64,000 bases of DNA from Antrihabitans auranticaus (GTDB lineage: Bacteria > Actinomycetota > Actinomycetes > Mycobacteriales > Mycobacteriaceae): assembly GCF_016481275.1 (NCBI RefSeq), contig NZ_JAEMNW010000002.1:248001-312000 (forward strand). Direction: 5' to 3'. Made by a program: the position numbers and the translations under genes. Numbering within the stretch: position 1 is the stretch's first letter; every line of letters starts with the position of its first letter. Shown one piece after another: positions 17,101 through 24,874 of this stretch. The notes beneath the pieces are model-generated. The model searched no databases, was not told the origin of the DNA, and saw only the letters and a program-made list of their open reading frames with translations.

Positions 17101-18625
17101 AACGGGCGGCGAGGGTTTCATTCCGCTGGCGCAGTCGAAGCGGGGTCGGTCGACGCAGATCCTTGGTCGGATTGCGGATTTGTTCGGGTATCGCCTGGAG
17201 AAGTTCGAGGACGGCGGTATCCGTGCGGCGTTGTCGGCGGCTCGGTCGGTGGATGGTTTGCCGTATGTGTGGGGCGGCACGAGTCCGGCGGGGTTCGATT
17301 GCTCTGGGTTTGTCGGGTGGTTGCAGCAGATCGCGATGGGCATCGTTGGTTCGACGAAACGCCTGTATACGACGATGTCGATTTTGGGTGGGGCGACTGC
17401 GCAGTTGGTGGCGGGGTTGGGGCCGTCGGGTACCCAGTTCCAGGTGGGTGTTTCGCAGGAGCATATGGCTGCGACGATCGCCGGGCACAACGTCGAATCC
17501 GGTGGTGCACACGGCACGTCGGGCATCGACGGCGGCCGCGCCGGTGCACGCGACGGACAGTTCCCGTACAAGTTCCATCTACCGAACGAGCTTTTGGCAG
17601 GCGGTGCGGGCAACCGTAGTCGTCGAAGCGGTACGGCGCCGGAACCGTGGACGCCGGACGACGAGCTTGATTTGCAGTCCGCGACGGTTGCGGTCGAGCA
17701 GGAAAAAGAGGCGCGCGACAAGGTGTACGCGGATGAGGACAAGACGGACGCGGACCGACGCCAAGCCGACATCGATGTGCAGAAGGCTGAGCAGAAAGTT
17801 ATTGGCCTGCAGAACAAGAAGGACGGTATCGGCGTCGAATCGGACTCTGATTACGTCCCTGAGGCCCCGGAGTTGGAGCGCAGGTACTCGGACGAGGAGG
17901 GCGAACGGATCGACGCCGAGCAGGCCGTCGAGGACGCAAAGCAACGCCGCAACGAAACCTATGCGGACCCATACGCGACGGAGCAGGAGTTGCGGAAAGC
18001 TGACGCCGATTTGTCGCGGGCATTGAACGCGCTCGACGAGGTCGGTATGGCGGACACCGATTCGAGCGGTGAACCGAAAACGATCCGCGACGTGTTGAAG
18101 AAGGGGTTCGCCAACTTCGGCAGCATTCTGGTCGATGCGGCGTTCGCGCAGCTACCGGAGCAGATCTCGCAGTCCCGGTGGTTCGATATCGATTTCAGTG
18201 CGTTCACGAAGAAGACGGACGCCGGGGGGTCGGACAAGTCGCGGTCGTTCACGAAACAGGACTTCGACAAGCAGCTCGGGTTCAACCCCGACGCGGGTGT
18301 GCCGGAGTGGATAGTGCAGCTGCGTAAGGCGCCGATGAAGTTGTTCGACCAGGGCGGTGTGATGAACCCCGGCGATATGGGCATCAACCTGCTGAAAAAG
18401 CCGGAAGTGTGGTTGACGCCGGACGAGAAGTCGACGATCGAGCAAATCGCGAACTTGAACGCGAACGTCGCGCCGGCCGTCGGCGGGAACATCGATTTGT
18501 CGATCAACTTCGACCGTCCGCAAATGGGTGTCACCGAACAGGAAGTGCAGCGGAGCATTCGGCGCGCGCAAGGTGAGCAGCGCGCGTTGGCGAAGGCGTT
18601 CGTCGGCCGGACGGGTGGGCGATGA
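14126..18625 (+). CDS. Tape-measure protein with embedded NlpC/P60 peptidase
   Basis: A 1499-residue siphophage tail-length protein. Residues about 1-250 match the tape-measure N-terminus (AGLGHSAESVAAIMDSALAA, later LNQLADRGIPIFQWLQDEYG). Residues about 390-530 are hydrophobic Ala/Gly-rich membrane segments. A long helical region with RADGGI-type repeats follows. Residues about 1040-1125 are an NlpC/P60-type peptidase with YVWGGTSPAGFDCSGF, catalytic C1059 and likely H1113. A coiled-coil lies near 1185-1290. GTG start with GAGGGAG upstream. At about 0.15 nm per residue it would specify a tail near 220 nm. No other tail gene accompanies it here, which is the oddest feature of the element. Confidence 0.9.
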   Translation: MPGSELATYYVTLTAETSKIPGQIDKSVGEGARRADSHGRTIGSRLASGLGATFKAGAAAVGSVAALAIGTALRQGFQRLTAIDDAKGKLAGLGHSAESVAAIMDSALAAVKGTAYGLGDAATVAASAVAAGIKPGQELTKYLTLTADAATIAGTSLEEMGSIVNKVQTSGTVFTDNLNQLADRGIPIFQWLQDEYGVTADTLSEMVSKGEVDAETFKRVIETNIGGAAQSSGKTLRGAWENTKAALGRVGAAFLTPFLEDGKGGLGRLTTFIDSLTPKVETFAKNLRTGFAEFGNAFRSSGDSIDGTATKWERAGEIGRRVFDQIKESGSALVDFFKDPSKASFGDFIDSFKGEGGGLDSAASAGSKLTDTLGKLGSVAGDVGGELVDLAGNAGGVLTTALGAANNILGFFADHTTTATVALGGLTAAFLVAQGATVAFHIATAVRVAQAPAQMLVQRQLTVALGAHTAALTANTVAMGGNTAAAAANNAATATAAGGIGRWAKALGGATLAAAGVAVALVAMNNESDRAGEQQDIVADSADKLAKSQRDVARAFEESQGSINDSVLGGVSDQIATVRDEFDALAESGPSVMDKVGAGIFGLGGLVSGNLGQVSDAIGVFSDDTSEDASKVAAVFDSLKLSNEDMASKLLQSTGSYDKFRQSVVDSGEGGETAAEHLDKVRGTLQLQQSVAERTTPAFFGLRDAVKVLSDESSSASDRLNAMKQALDALAGKPVEIGDAMQNYNETLRDTADVVAQLQDQTKGYGAELDGGNGQINTATENGAKLRDTLKELRDSTADVRNAGGDLAPILAQNEEAFGQLAESTGLPIEKIREMAEEIGLVPGRIEMLAQLNGADDATAQLQIIKELLIENSAGIEIPTTALTDDTLTELRKVQGVVVEVDEATGTVKIRTDGQPQTLAEIQAVIDKRIPDKTVQVEANFGSSWDRLQQFAGAASVAVPAPRADGGIDHLPQDAVIAQGRGPGVVQWAEKETGGEGFIPLAQSKRGRSTQILGRIADLFGYRLEKFEDGGIRAALSAARSVDGLPYVWGGTSPAGFDCSGFVGWLQQIAMGIVGSTKRLYTTMSILGGATAQLVAGLGPSGTQFQVGVSQEHMAATIAGHNVESGGAHGTSGIDGGRAGARDGQFPYKFHLPNELLAGGAGNRSRRSGTAPEPWTPDDELDLQSATVAVEQEKEARDKVYADEDKTDADRRQADIDVQKAEQKVIGLQNKKDGIGVESDSDYVPEAPELERRYSDEEGERIDAEQAVEDAKQRRNETYADPYATEQELRKADADLSRALNALDEVGMADTDSSGEPKTIRDVLKKGFANFGSILVDAAFAQLPEQISQSRWFDIDFSAFTKKTDAGGSDKSRSFTKQDFDKQLGFNPDAGVPEWIVQLRKAPMKLFDQGGVMNPGDMGINLLKKPEVWLTPDEKSTIEQIANLNANVAPAVGGNIDLSINFDRPQMGVTEQEVQRSIRRAQGEQRALAKAFVGRTGGR

Positions 18626-18906
18626 CGAATCCATACGCCGAGATCGACGATGACGGGGAAGTCGTGTTTACGTTGCTCGGAATGTCGTTGGCGACCGGGT
18701 GGACTGTCGAGGAAATGACCGCGATGGCCGCCGAAGGCCCTATACCGGTCGACGAGGCACATCGGCGTATCAACCGCCGGATCCGCGAATTCACTGCGCA
18801 CACGGGGGGTTACGGCGGCGCTGACGGCCGCACAGTGCCGGACGTGGTGAAGATGATGACCGCGTGCTGCGACTGGTGGGCGAACCAACTCCCAGCGTCA
18901 CGCTAG
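18622..18906 (+). CDS. 94-residue protein after tape measure, unknown
   Basis: Overlaps the tape-measure stop by ATGA, so translation is coupled. Helical; contains VEEMTAMAAEGPIPVDEAHR and a tail with MTACCDWW. It does not look like a distal tail protein, holin or lysin that I know. Confidence 0.6.
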   Translation: MTNPYAEIDDDGEVVFTLLGMSLATGWTVEEMTAMAAEGPIPVDEAHRRINRRIREFTAHTGGYGGADGRTVPDVVKMMTACCDWWANQLPASR

Positions 18907-18922
18907 TCATTATGCTGCGGCA

Positions 18923-19156
18923 ATGACCAACAGTGAAATTGTGCGAGCCCGAGACCTGGCAGAGCTCCATCGGTCCAGAGCGTTCAAAATCGCACTCGCC
19001 GGCACAGCTGCTTCGACGGCCGACTTCGCGTTCGACGTCGAGCAGGTCGTCGACGACGGCATGACAGTCACTGCGTACGTGAAGGGCCCGAACGGGTCCA
19101 GGCCAGTGCCGTTTGAAGCCAACGAAGAGGTCCGGGTCGTCTACTCGGCCGACTAG
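18923..19156 (+). CDS. 77-residue protein, unknown
   Basis: Lies 16 bases after the preceding gene on the same strand. The N-terminal helix NSEIVRARDLAELHRSRAFK is followed by a beta-rich half (TVTAYVKGPNGSRPVPFEA). No family recognised. It is the last rightward gene of the element; the next gene runs the other way. Confidence 0.55.
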   Translation: MTNSEIVRARDLAELHRSRAFKIALAGTAASTADFAFDVEQVVDDGMTVTAYVKGPNGSRPVPFEANEEVRVVYSAD

Positions 19157-19171
19157 TTGGCGTCTTACGCG

Positions 19172-19774
19172 CTATGTGGTCTTCGGGTGAAACACGCCAG
19201 CACTGTCGGCCTGTTCGATGAAGCTCTGCAATTGCTTCACCGCGACAACGACAGCGTTCAGCAGTCGAATCACGGAGCGGTTGTTGAACGGCCGGCTAAC
19301 TTCCGAATCTAGGTGCTCTGCTATCCGCGGGTCCTCCGTCGGATGGAATAGAGCACCGTTGATCATTGCCTTCGCCATTTCGTAGTCCGACCACTTCAGC
19401 TCACCGTGCTTGTCGCGCGAGAAGTGAATTACCTGGTCGGCCTCGAACTGGCTTTTGCAGTGTTCTTTCAGCTTCTGCAGGTCACGCTTCCAGTCTTCGT
19501 CCGTCAGTGAACGCATGACAGCACCGAGGGTCGTGTAGAACGCTGTCTTGTCTTCGACCCAGGGGATGAACGGCCGCACACGGACTGCGAAATCGTGCAA
19601 CTCAGCTTCGTCGACCCGCTCGACTGCGATCTGAGTTTTTCCGAGTCCGTCCAGCCTGACTTGAATGTCGAAGTCGCTGCCGAGTCTCGCTCGGCGAACT
19701 ATCTCGTCGGTCAACATTCGATCGGCGTGGCGCTGAAACATGTCGATGATGCCCGCATCCGAGACTCGCCCCAT
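19172..19774 (-). CDS. 200-residue protein at the attR end, unknown (cargo candidate)
   Basis: A soluble, mixed-charge protein. Visible segments include MLTDEIVRRARLGSDFDIQV, FIPWVEDKTAFYTTLGAVMR and SRPFNNRSVIRLLNAVVVAV. No signal, membrane helix or motif I can name. The ATG at 19774 has AGGGGGG 7 bases upstream; ATG 19792 is an alternative. It is the only leftward gene in the right part, lies next to attR, and its upstream region contains the integrase arm-type site. Opposite-strand genes at this end of integrated elements are often lysogenic-conversion or defence cargo, but that is only position-based inference. Confidence 0.65.
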   Translation of the reverse strand: MGRVSDAGIIDMFQRHADRMLTDEIVRRARLGSDFDIQVRLDGLGKTQIAVERVDEAELHDFAVRVRPFIPWVEDKTAFYTTLGAVMRSLTDEDWKRDLQKLKEHCKSQFEADQVIHFSRDKHGELKWSDYEMAKAMINGALFHPTEDPRIAEHLDSEVSRPFNNRSVIRLLNAVVVAVKQLQSFIEQADSAGVFHPKTT

Positions 19775-19807
19775 CGCTTGCCCCCCTGCCATCCCCTCGT
19801 CGGGTTG

Positions 19808-19826
19808 TGGCCACATTTTGGCCACA
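19808..19826 (+). promoter_or_regulatory. Putative integrase arm-type site, right
   Basis: Exact copy of the 19 bases at 7397-7415, same orientation, 93 bases inside attR and just upstream of the leftward gene at 19774. Confidence 0.6.
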
Positions 19827-19919
19827 CTTGGAACAAATCCAAGGCTATTCCGAGTGATCCACAGAGATGTAAATTCGCAGGTAGAGCAGCTGTCCATGCT
19901 GTGTGCTGGGTGGCTTGTA

Positions 19920-19944
19920 GGGTTCGAACCCCTCTGCGCCCACC
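19920..19944 (+). other. attR core
   Basis: 25 bases identical to 7324-7348 of tRNA-Val. The sequence upstream does not continue as tRNA, so this is an attachment remnant and not a second tRNA. It ends 3 bases before the stop codon of the GGDEF gene. Confidence 0.93.
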
Positions 19945-19947
19945 GAA

Positions 19948-21099
19948 TCACCTGTCGGCCGGAACCGGGCGCAACTTCCGCGGTCGCTTGGGGACCGGCT
20001 TCGAGTCTTGTGTCGTAGCAACGACGTATCGGTCACCGCCGGCCCGCTTCGCTTTGTACATCGCGACATCTGCCTTGCTGAGCAGTCCGTTCACGCCGGC
20101 GCCTGCTTGCAGTACCGCGACCGACTCGGACGCTATGCCGACGCTCGCGGTGGCGTAGGCGGGAGCATCGTTGTCGCGGACAGATTCGAGCAGGTCGGAG
20201 GCGATGGCCGAAACTCTTCTGTCCTGGGGCAGGACCGCGATGACGGCGAATTCTTCACCACCGACGCGCGCAACCAACGCGCCGCGGGGCGAGCAGGCGA
20301 TCACGGACCGGGCGACCGAAACGAGTACGGCATCGCCGACCTCGTGCCCGTGCGCGTCGTTGATCTGCTTGAACTCGTCGAGATCGAGCAGTGCGACCAC
20401 AATGCGGTCACTCGGTGCGGCACCCTGCACGAGTTGCGGCATCTGCTCCCACAATCCGCGCCGGTTCAGCATCTGGGTCAGCTGGTCGTGTACGGCGTTG
20501 TGCGCGTGCAGCCGCGCGGTCTCTATGAGGACGTCGCGAAGGGAAAGCTGCATCGCGAAGGTACCGAAGAGGACTGCGCCGGTGGACAGGATGAACGACG
20601 CGATCAGTGTGCGCTCCTGCCAGCCCGCTGCCGCGGAGAGCGCGAAGACGGCGTGCAACGCCAGGACCGCGCCGACCCAACAGCTGTGCGCCCGCAGCGC
20701 TGTGCGGTCGAGTTCCGCGCAGATGATCCCCCCTGGCAAGGTGAGGGCGACGCTGGTGAACAGGGCGTACACCGGATCGGTCGGGTAGAACGTGGCGACT
20801 CCGAGCGAAATATCAGCGGCCACAGCGATTATGGCGAAGTTGCGAAACGACGGCCACGGACAGATGAGGATGACGATTCCGCCCAGCAGCGTGCCGACGA
20901 TCGTGATGAGGCCGAGCGTGACCCAGACCGGGTTCGTTCGGCCGACGCCGATCATTCCCGTGACTTCGATCGCGACGAAAGCGAAGCATGTCAGCGAAAT
21001 TACGAGGCGTGCGCGTCGGTAGATGTGGTCAGGCCAGGACATCGGATGCGGCTGTGCGAGCCACTCCGCAATCGTTCGGCGGCCCGGTCGGTGATCCAC
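19948..21099 (-). CDS. Membrane diguanylate cyclase (GGDEF)
   Basis: A 383-residue protein. About six or seven transmembrane helices span residues 25-215 (RLVISLTCFAFVAIEVTGMI, then TLGLITIVGTLLGGIVILIC). A C-terminal GGDEF domain follows, with the active loop GGEEF at residues 280-284 and LLDLDEFKQINDAHGHEVGD before it, so synthesis of cyclic di-GMP is likely. No EAL domain. The GTG at 21099 is chosen because GAGGG lies 5 bases before it; the open frame continues upstream to 21255 without a better start. It sits just outside attR and faced the tRNA-Val gene before the element inserted. Confidence 0.9.
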   Translation of the reverse strand: MDHRPGRRTIAEWLAQPHPMSWPDHIYRRARLVISLTCFAFVAIEVTGMIGVGRTNPVWVTLGLITIVGTLLGGIVILICPWPSFRNFAIIAVAADISLGVATFYPTDPVYALFTSVALTLPGGIICAELDRTALRAHSCWVGAVLALHAVFALSAAAGWQERTLIASFILSTGAVLFGTFAMQLSLRDVLIETARLHAHNAVHDQLTQMLNRRGLWEQMPQLVQGAAPSDRIVVALLDLDEFKQINDAHGHEVGDAVLVSVARSVIACSPRGALVARVGGEEFAVIAVLPQDRRVSAIASDLLESVRDNDAPAYATASVGIASESVAVLQAGAGVNGLLSKADVAMYKAKRAGGDRYVVATTQDSKPVPKRPRKLRPVPADR

Positions 21100-21355
21100 A
21101 CTTACCCTCGGTCGACGGCTAGTACGGTTTGGTCGGCAGTGAGTCCCGACTGGGCCTCGCCGCCACGATAGGCCCCAGGGTACTCGTCGGGCCGGGTCTT
21201 CAATCGATGTTGCTGTATCTCGGAGTAGCGACAAACGGAGCGCCTCGTACGTCACTCAAGTCTCACAAGTTCACAACTTTCACGGCAATCCAGGCGCCGA
21301 CGCCTCGCGGTCTCAGTATCGTCTCCAGGATTCCGACACCCTTTGGAGACTGAAC

Positions 21356-21481
21356 ATGTACCAATTTCTGTACGCACTGCTCTCTCAGGTCGCAAGTCAG
21401 GGCCTCTCGGCCGGTAGCAGCAACTTCGGCCTCGGCGGTGATTTCGGAAGCAGCTGCAGCGGCAGCGCCTGCAACATGTAG
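21356..21481 (+). CDS. 41-residue microprotein
   Basis: A short gene with a strong ribosome site (TTTGGAG, 7 bases before ATG). The product begins MYQFLYALLSQVASQG, hydrophobic enough to be a membrane helix, and ends Gly/Ser-rich with two cysteines (GSSCSGSACNM). It stands alone between the divergent GGDEF gene and the amidohydrolase. It could be a small membrane or secreted peptide, or a leader peptide for the downstream operon. No family recognised. Confidence 0.5.
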   Translation: MYQFLYALLSQVASQGLSAGSSNFGLGGDFGSSCSGSACNM

Positions 21482-21651
21482 TCCGCCGATCGAGCGGGCA
21501 CTTCGGGCCGGCCGAAGATGGGCGGACCGATGTCGCGAATACGGTCAACGTCGCGAATCGAACGGGCATACTCGAACTGGTTGCAATCTTGATCAACTTT
21601 AATCGGTTCGCGCGCAACCAAACCCGTCACAGCACCCGATTCGGAGGCCCG

Positions 21652-23280
21652 ATGCCATCTGCCGACCTGGTCATCTTGGGAACGGTCTTGACCGTCGACG
21701 ATTCACAACCCACCGCGGAGGCCGTCGCCGCGAAGGACGGCCGCATCGTCGCGGTGGGGGACAGGTCGGATGTCGAGAGCTGGATCGGCCCCGAGACCGA
21801 AGTACTCGATATCGGCGATCGGTGTGTGCTGCCCGGCCTGATCGAGGCGCATGGACACCCGCTCATGGAGGCGGTTGTCCTCTCGGAGCGGATGATCGAC
21901 ATTCGGCCCGTGACCGTACCCGATGCCGAAGACGTGGTCGAAGCGGTCCGGAACGAGATCGCTGTGCGCGGTGCATCAGGCGCGTATCTGATCGGCTGGG
22001 ACCCGCTACTGCAGCACAACCTTCCGGAACCCAATCGGGCATGGCTCGACGAGATGGCTCCGGATACGCCGCTGGTGATCATCCACAACTCCGGGCACTT
22101 GGCATTCTTCAACTCGGTGGCGGGCGAGCAGGCTGGAATCACGCGGGAGACGGCGGACCCGAAGGGTGCACGCTTCGGCCGCGACGCGAACGGCGACATC
22201 GACGGCACCGCGTACGAATCGGGAGCGCTGTTTCCGTTGGCGGCAGGCGCAATCGGCGACCCGAAGCAGTATCCGGGGATGCTGGTGGCGGAGTGCGAAC
22301 GACTGAACAAGGCGGGGCTGACAACATGCTCCGAGATGGCGTTCGACCCGAAGTTCGGCCCAGTGCTCGAACAGATGAATGCCGCCGGCGCACTCAGCGT
22401 CAGGTTGCGCACGTACGAAGTGTCGAATCCGGAGATGAAGTCAGACCAAACTCCCGGTACAGGGGACGACATGGTTCGGCATGTCGGTATCAAGATCTGG
22501 GTCGACGGTTCGCCGTGGGTGGGCAACATAGCCCTGTCGTTCCCCTATATCGACACACCCGAGACCCGCTCGATCGGTGTCGAACCGGGCTCGTGCGGTC
22601 ACGCGAACTACACGAAGGAACAACTCACCGAGATCGTCAACGCGTACTTCCCGCTCGGCTGGCCGATGGCCTGCCATGTACAGGGCGACGCGGGCGTCGA
22701 CACAATTCTCGACGTCTACGAGGAGTTGCTGGCGGAGCACCCGCGTGAGGACCACCGTCTGCGCCTCGAGCACTGCGGAGCGATGCGGCCCGAACAGTTC
22801 GCGCGCGCGGCCAGGCTGGGCGTCACGTGCAGTATGTTCGTCGACCACATCCACTACTGGGGCGACGTTCTCGCGGACGGGCTTTTCGGTCAGGAACACG
22901 GCCCCCGGTGGATGCCGGCGGCAACCGCATTGGCAGCCGGTGTGCGGATATCGCTGCACAACGATCCGCCGGTGACGCCGGAAGAACCGTTGCGCAATAT
23001 CGCCGTTGCCGTGACCCGCGTTGCACCTAGCGGCCGGGTGATGGCGCCGGAAGAGTGCATCACGGTCGACCAGGCGATTCGTGCCCAGACGATCGACGCT
23101 GCGTGGCAGTTGTTCGCGGAGAACGACATCGGATCCGTCGAGGTCGGCAAGTACGCCGACCTGGTCGTCCTGTCGGCGGACCCGCGAACCGTGCCGCCCG
23201 CGCAGATCGCCGACCTCGATGTGTGCGCCACCTTCCTGGCCGGACGACAGGTGCACGGCGATTCGCTCGTGGCCAAGTGA
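21652..23280 (+). CDS. YtcJ-like amidohydrolase
   Basis: A 542-residue metal-dependent hydrolase of the Amidohydro_3 group. It starts with a composite beta-sandwich (ADLVILGTVLTVDDSQPTAE) and VLPGLIEAHGHP, the first metal-binding HxH. Later motifs are IKIWVDGSPW, HVQGDAGVD and RLEHC, and the C-terminal sandwich ends with GKYADLVVLSADP. The substrate is unknown, probably a cyclic amide or N-acyl compound. ATG 21652 has GGAGG 4 bases upstream (21643-21647). The MFS gene starts 10 bases after its stop, so import and hydrolysis, or export, of a related compound is plausible. Confidence 0.87.
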   Translation: MPSADLVILGTVLTVDDSQPTAEAVAAKDGRIVAVGDRSDVESWIGPETEVLDIGDRCVLPGLIEAHGHPLMEAVVLSERMIDIRPVTVPDAEDVVEAVRNEIAVRGASGAYLIGWDPLLQHNLPEPNRAWLDEMAPDTPLVIIHNSGHLAFFNSVAGEQAGITRETADPKGARFGRDANGDIDGTAYESGALFPLAAGAIGDPKQYPGMLVAECERLNKAGLTTCSEMAFDPKFGPVLEQMNAAGALSVRLRTYEVSNPEMKSDQTPGTGDDMVRHVGIKIWVDGSPWVGNIALSFPYIDTPETRSIGVEPGSCGHANYTKEQLTEIVNAYFPLGWPMACHVQGDAGVDTILDVYEELLAEHPREDHRLRLEHCGAMRPEQFARAARLGVTCSMFVDHIHYWGDVLADGLFGQEHGPRWMPAATALAAGVRISLHNDPPVTPEEPLRNIAVAVTRVAPSGRVMAPEECITVDQAIRAQTIDAAWQLFAENDIGSVEVGKYADLVVLSADPRTVPPAQIADLDVCATFLAGRQVHGDSLVAK

Positions 23281-23290
23281 GCCGACCGTC

Positions 23291-24850
23291 ATGACCGCAC
23301 CTGGCACTGATTCCGGATCGGTACAGGCTGCACCGCAGGTGACGGGCTTTGCCGCCACGATGACCGTCATCGCGATGGGTCTCGGCTACAGCGTGTCCTA
23401 CGCCGACCCGATCATCCTGTCTGCCAACATCTCCGAGGTCCGGGAGGGCCTCGACATGACGGGTAGCACCGCGAGTTTCGTGGCGAGCCTGGCGACGCTG
23501 GCCCTCGCCGCAGCGGTGCTCGGCGCGGGCGCGCTGGGCGACCTGTACGGCAAAAAGCGGCTGTTCGTCATCGGTCTGCTGTTTTCCATCGGCTTCGACG
23601 TGCTGGCTGCCGCGGCACCGACCAGCCTTGTGCTGATGATCGCGCGAGCCGGAGCCGGTGTGGGCTTCGCGCTTGTGCTCGGCCTGTCTCTGGCCATCAT
23701 CAACGACGTCTTCCCGCCCGAACGGCGCGCGGCCGCCATTGCGCTCTACCTCGGGGCGTCGTTCGCGGTTTCCGCGCCACAGCCCGCGATCGGCAGCATG
23801 CTGGCTGAGCACTTCGGTTGGCGGGCAGGTTTTCTGGTTGCGCCGGTGGTCGCGGTGATCACGCTCGTCCTGACGCTCGTCTACGTTCCGGAGACCCTGC
23901 GTTCGGTGCGCAAGCTGGACCTGTTCGGGCTGGCGTCGGTCGCGGTCGCGCTCGTTGCGTTGGTCTTCGGTATTTCGCGGCTCGAGCAGGGGCTCGAACC
24001 TGTCTCCGTCATCCCGATCGTTGTCGGACTCGTTGCCGGTGCCGCCTTCGTGTATCGCGAATTGCACACTCCCGACCCTGCACTCGACCTGCGTATCTTC
24101 CGCTCGCGTCAGTTCACGGTCGCGGTCACGGCCGGCGCCGTGTACAACTTCCTCACCGGTGGAACAACGATTCTCATCGCGTACTACATCGTCGCGGTGC
24201 GTGCCGAATCACCCGCGCTGCTGGGCCTTCTGCTCGTCCCCGCGACCGTTCTGCAGGCGATCGCGGCGACCGGTGCCGGGCGTGCCGGCGAACGGTTCGG
24301 CGATCGGGCCGTGCTCATCGTCGGTCTTTCGCTGTTGCTGGCAGGGTTGCTGATGCTGACGATCCTCGACGAAAATACGTCGACGTTCGTCCTCTTCATT
24401 GCCGTTGCCTTGAACGCTGTGGGTGGCGCCGTCGTGCAGACGCCGCAGTCGACGATCATGATGGCGAGCGCGCCCGCGGAACTCGGCGGAGCCGTTGCGG
24501 CAGCCAAACCGGCAACCGGTCAAGCCGCGTATTCGCTCGGACCGACCCTCTTCGCATTGGTCGGCGCGACGTTGTTCTTGCATGACGGCTTGCCCAAGCT
24601 CGACGGGTCCGGGATCACCGAGTCGGAGGCCCGAGAGGCGCTGCGCGTGGCCCACGGTGGTACGACGTCGTCGGCGGGCGGTACGAACGTGCTCGATCCC
24701 GAACACGCGCAGAAGGTCGTCGAAGGTGCGACGGACAGCATGCTCTACGCGATTCACACACTGGGCCTGATCATGGCTGTTGTTCCGCTCGTAACTATCG
24801 TTTGCTCATTGATTCTGTTGCCGTCCAAGGCAAGCGCCAAGGATGTATGA
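23291..24850 (+). CDS. MFS transporter, 14-helix drug-exporter type
   Basis: A 519-residue membrane protein with about 14 hydrophobic helices. After helix 2 it has GDLYGKKRLFVIG, the MFS motif A variant, and in helix 5 the antiporter-like motif around SFAVSAPQPAIGSMLAEHFG. The extra-long loop near residue 440 (AREALRVAHGGTTSS) is typical of actinobacterial DHA2 members. It is in operon with the amidohydrolase (10-base gap) and followed by a GAP gene 24 bases later. ATG 23291 lacks a strong ribosome site, suggesting coupling to the upstream gene. Confidence 0.85.
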   Translation: MTAPGTDSGSVQAAPQVTGFAATMTVIAMGLGYSVSYADPIILSANISEVREGLDMTGSTASFVASLATLALAAAVLGAGALGDLYGKKRLFVIGLLFSIGFDVLAAAAPTSLVLMIARAGAGVGFALVLGLSLAIINDVFPPERRAAAIALYLGASFAVSAPQPAIGSMLAEHFGWRAGFLVAPVVAVITLVLTLVYVPETLRSVRKLDLFGLASVAVALVALVFGISRLEQGLEPVSVIPIVVGLVAGAAFVYRELHTPDPALDLRIFRSRQFTVAVTAGAVYNFLTGGTTILIAYYIVAVRAESPALLGLLLVPATVLQAIAATGAGRAGERFGDRAVLIVGLSLLLAGLLMLTILDENTSTFVLFIAVALNAVGGAVVQTPQSTIMMASAPAELGGAVAAAKPATGQAAYSLGPTLFALVGATLFLHDGLPKLDGSGITESEAREALRVAHGGTTSSAGGTNVLDPEHAQKVVEGATDSMLYAIHTLGLIMAVVPLVTIVCSLILLPSKASAKDV

Positions 24851-24874
24851 CGCATCGAGGATGGAAAAGAGTCC

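Larger units (their letters stand above)
7324..19944 (+). mobile_element. 12.6-kb tRNA-Val-integrated phage-like element (satellite candidate)
   Basis: Bounded by the 25-bp direct repeat in tRNA-Val (attL) and next to the GGDEF gene (attR). Order: integrase and repressor leftward, then excisionase and a run of mostly overlapping small genes rightward, an initiator with internal iterons, a 335-residue protein, a 487-base gap, a tape-measure protein, two small genes, and one leftward gene at the right end. No terminase, portal, protease, capsid, tail-tube, holin or integrase remnant is visible, and no gene inside is obviously broken. That pattern fits a helper-dependent satellite; a prophage that lost its head genes is the alternative. 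Confidence 0.88.

Noticed and set aside
19880-19944. Possible second tRNA gene at the right end of the element
   Set aside because: Only the 25-bp att core matches the tRNA; the upstream sequence cannot form the D and anticodon arms.
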